A stretch of 31,168 bases of DNA, from positions 1 to 31,168 of the forward strand of contig JBMNTP010000023.1 in NCBI GenBank assembly GCA_050945795.1. The letters are read 5' to 3'. The stretch's first letter is position 1. The number at the start of each line of letters is the position of its first letter. Shown here piece after piece: positions 31,056 to 31,168 of this stretch. This DNA comes from JBMNTP01 sp050945795 (GTDB lineage Bacteria > Bacillota > Clostridia > Christensenellales > MGBC116941). The notes beneath the pieces were generated by a model, which worked only from the letters and a program-made list of their open reading frames with translations, was not told the origin of the DNA and did not search any database. The translations under genes and the position numbers were made by a program.

Positions 31056-31168
31056 GCGATCACCTCTTAATCGTAATATTATATTACCTTTATTGTGAAA
31101 CTTAGATATATATTTAAAATTAATGAAATTTATATAGATTAATTTGAATTATGATGCCTTAAACATCA

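Noticed and set aside
1..31168. CRISPR array
   Set aside because: No series of identical repeats with regular unique spacers; the only tandem repeats (4753-4836) are three degenerate, directly adjacent units.

Overview
The window looks like chromosome of an endospore-forming, probably anaerobic member of the Clostridia (Firmicutes), carrying the end of an integrated element at its left side. The host assignment rests on gene content and order. There is a spoIIE - tilS - hpt - ftsH block with a tRNA-Met beside spoIIE, and a murB - PHP - rapZ - whiA - HPr/Crh-like block followed by dnaE. A trp RNA-binding attenuation protein (mtrB) is also present. These arrangements are familiar from Bacillus and Clostridia. 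Strong AGGAGG-type ribosome binding sites and frequent TTG starts fit as well. From rlmD to spoIIE almost everything reads on the minus strand.

Region 1 (1 to about 4116, plus strand) is the end of a mobile element. It holds the C-terminus of a LysM protein and a UUCG-loop terminator. Next come a small SHOCT-like protein whose ribosome binding site lies in a hairpin, and a cassette of three serine-recombinase genes: full length, stand-alone recombinase domain, full length. A strong terminator closes it. Region 2 (4117 to 4950) is a junction with a GNAT acetyltransferase and three degenerate repeats of about 28 bp; the element boundary probably lies here.

Region 3 (4951 to 12166, minus) is housekeeping: RlmD-type rRNA methyltransferase, a hypothetical protein, a hotdog thioesterase that has lost its usual catalytic Asp, ATP-type phosphofructokinase, a small protein, MtrB and DnaE. 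Region 4 (12289 to 17170, minus) holds an HPr paralogue with Arg15 in place of His15, WhiA, RapZ, a PHP hydrolase, MurB and an orphan extracellular solute-binding protein. YvcK, which usually sits between RapZ and WhiA, is missing. Region 5 (17423 to 23868, minus) holds ftsH, hpt, tilS, an unassigned structured RNA of about 190 nt ending in a strong terminator, and spoIIE. Two tRNA genes (Met-CAU, Val-UAC) run divergently from a good sigma-A promoter.

Region 6 (24458 to 31055, minus) has a probable gene remnant, a Cu/Zn superoxide dismutase family protein, and a seven-gene sugar operon. In transcription order the operon encodes an RbsA-like double ATPase, an RbsC-like permease, a YjbQ/UPF0047 protein, a TIM-barrel isomerase, a second YjbQ protein, a ribulose-phosphate-3-epimerase-like protein and a SIS-domain isomerase. 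It looks like uptake and isomerisation of an unidentified short sugar or sugar phosphate. No binding protein or kinase for it is visible, and the two YjbQ paralogues have no obvious role in such a pathway. Along with the unassigned RNA, this operon is the best candidate for something not yet described.
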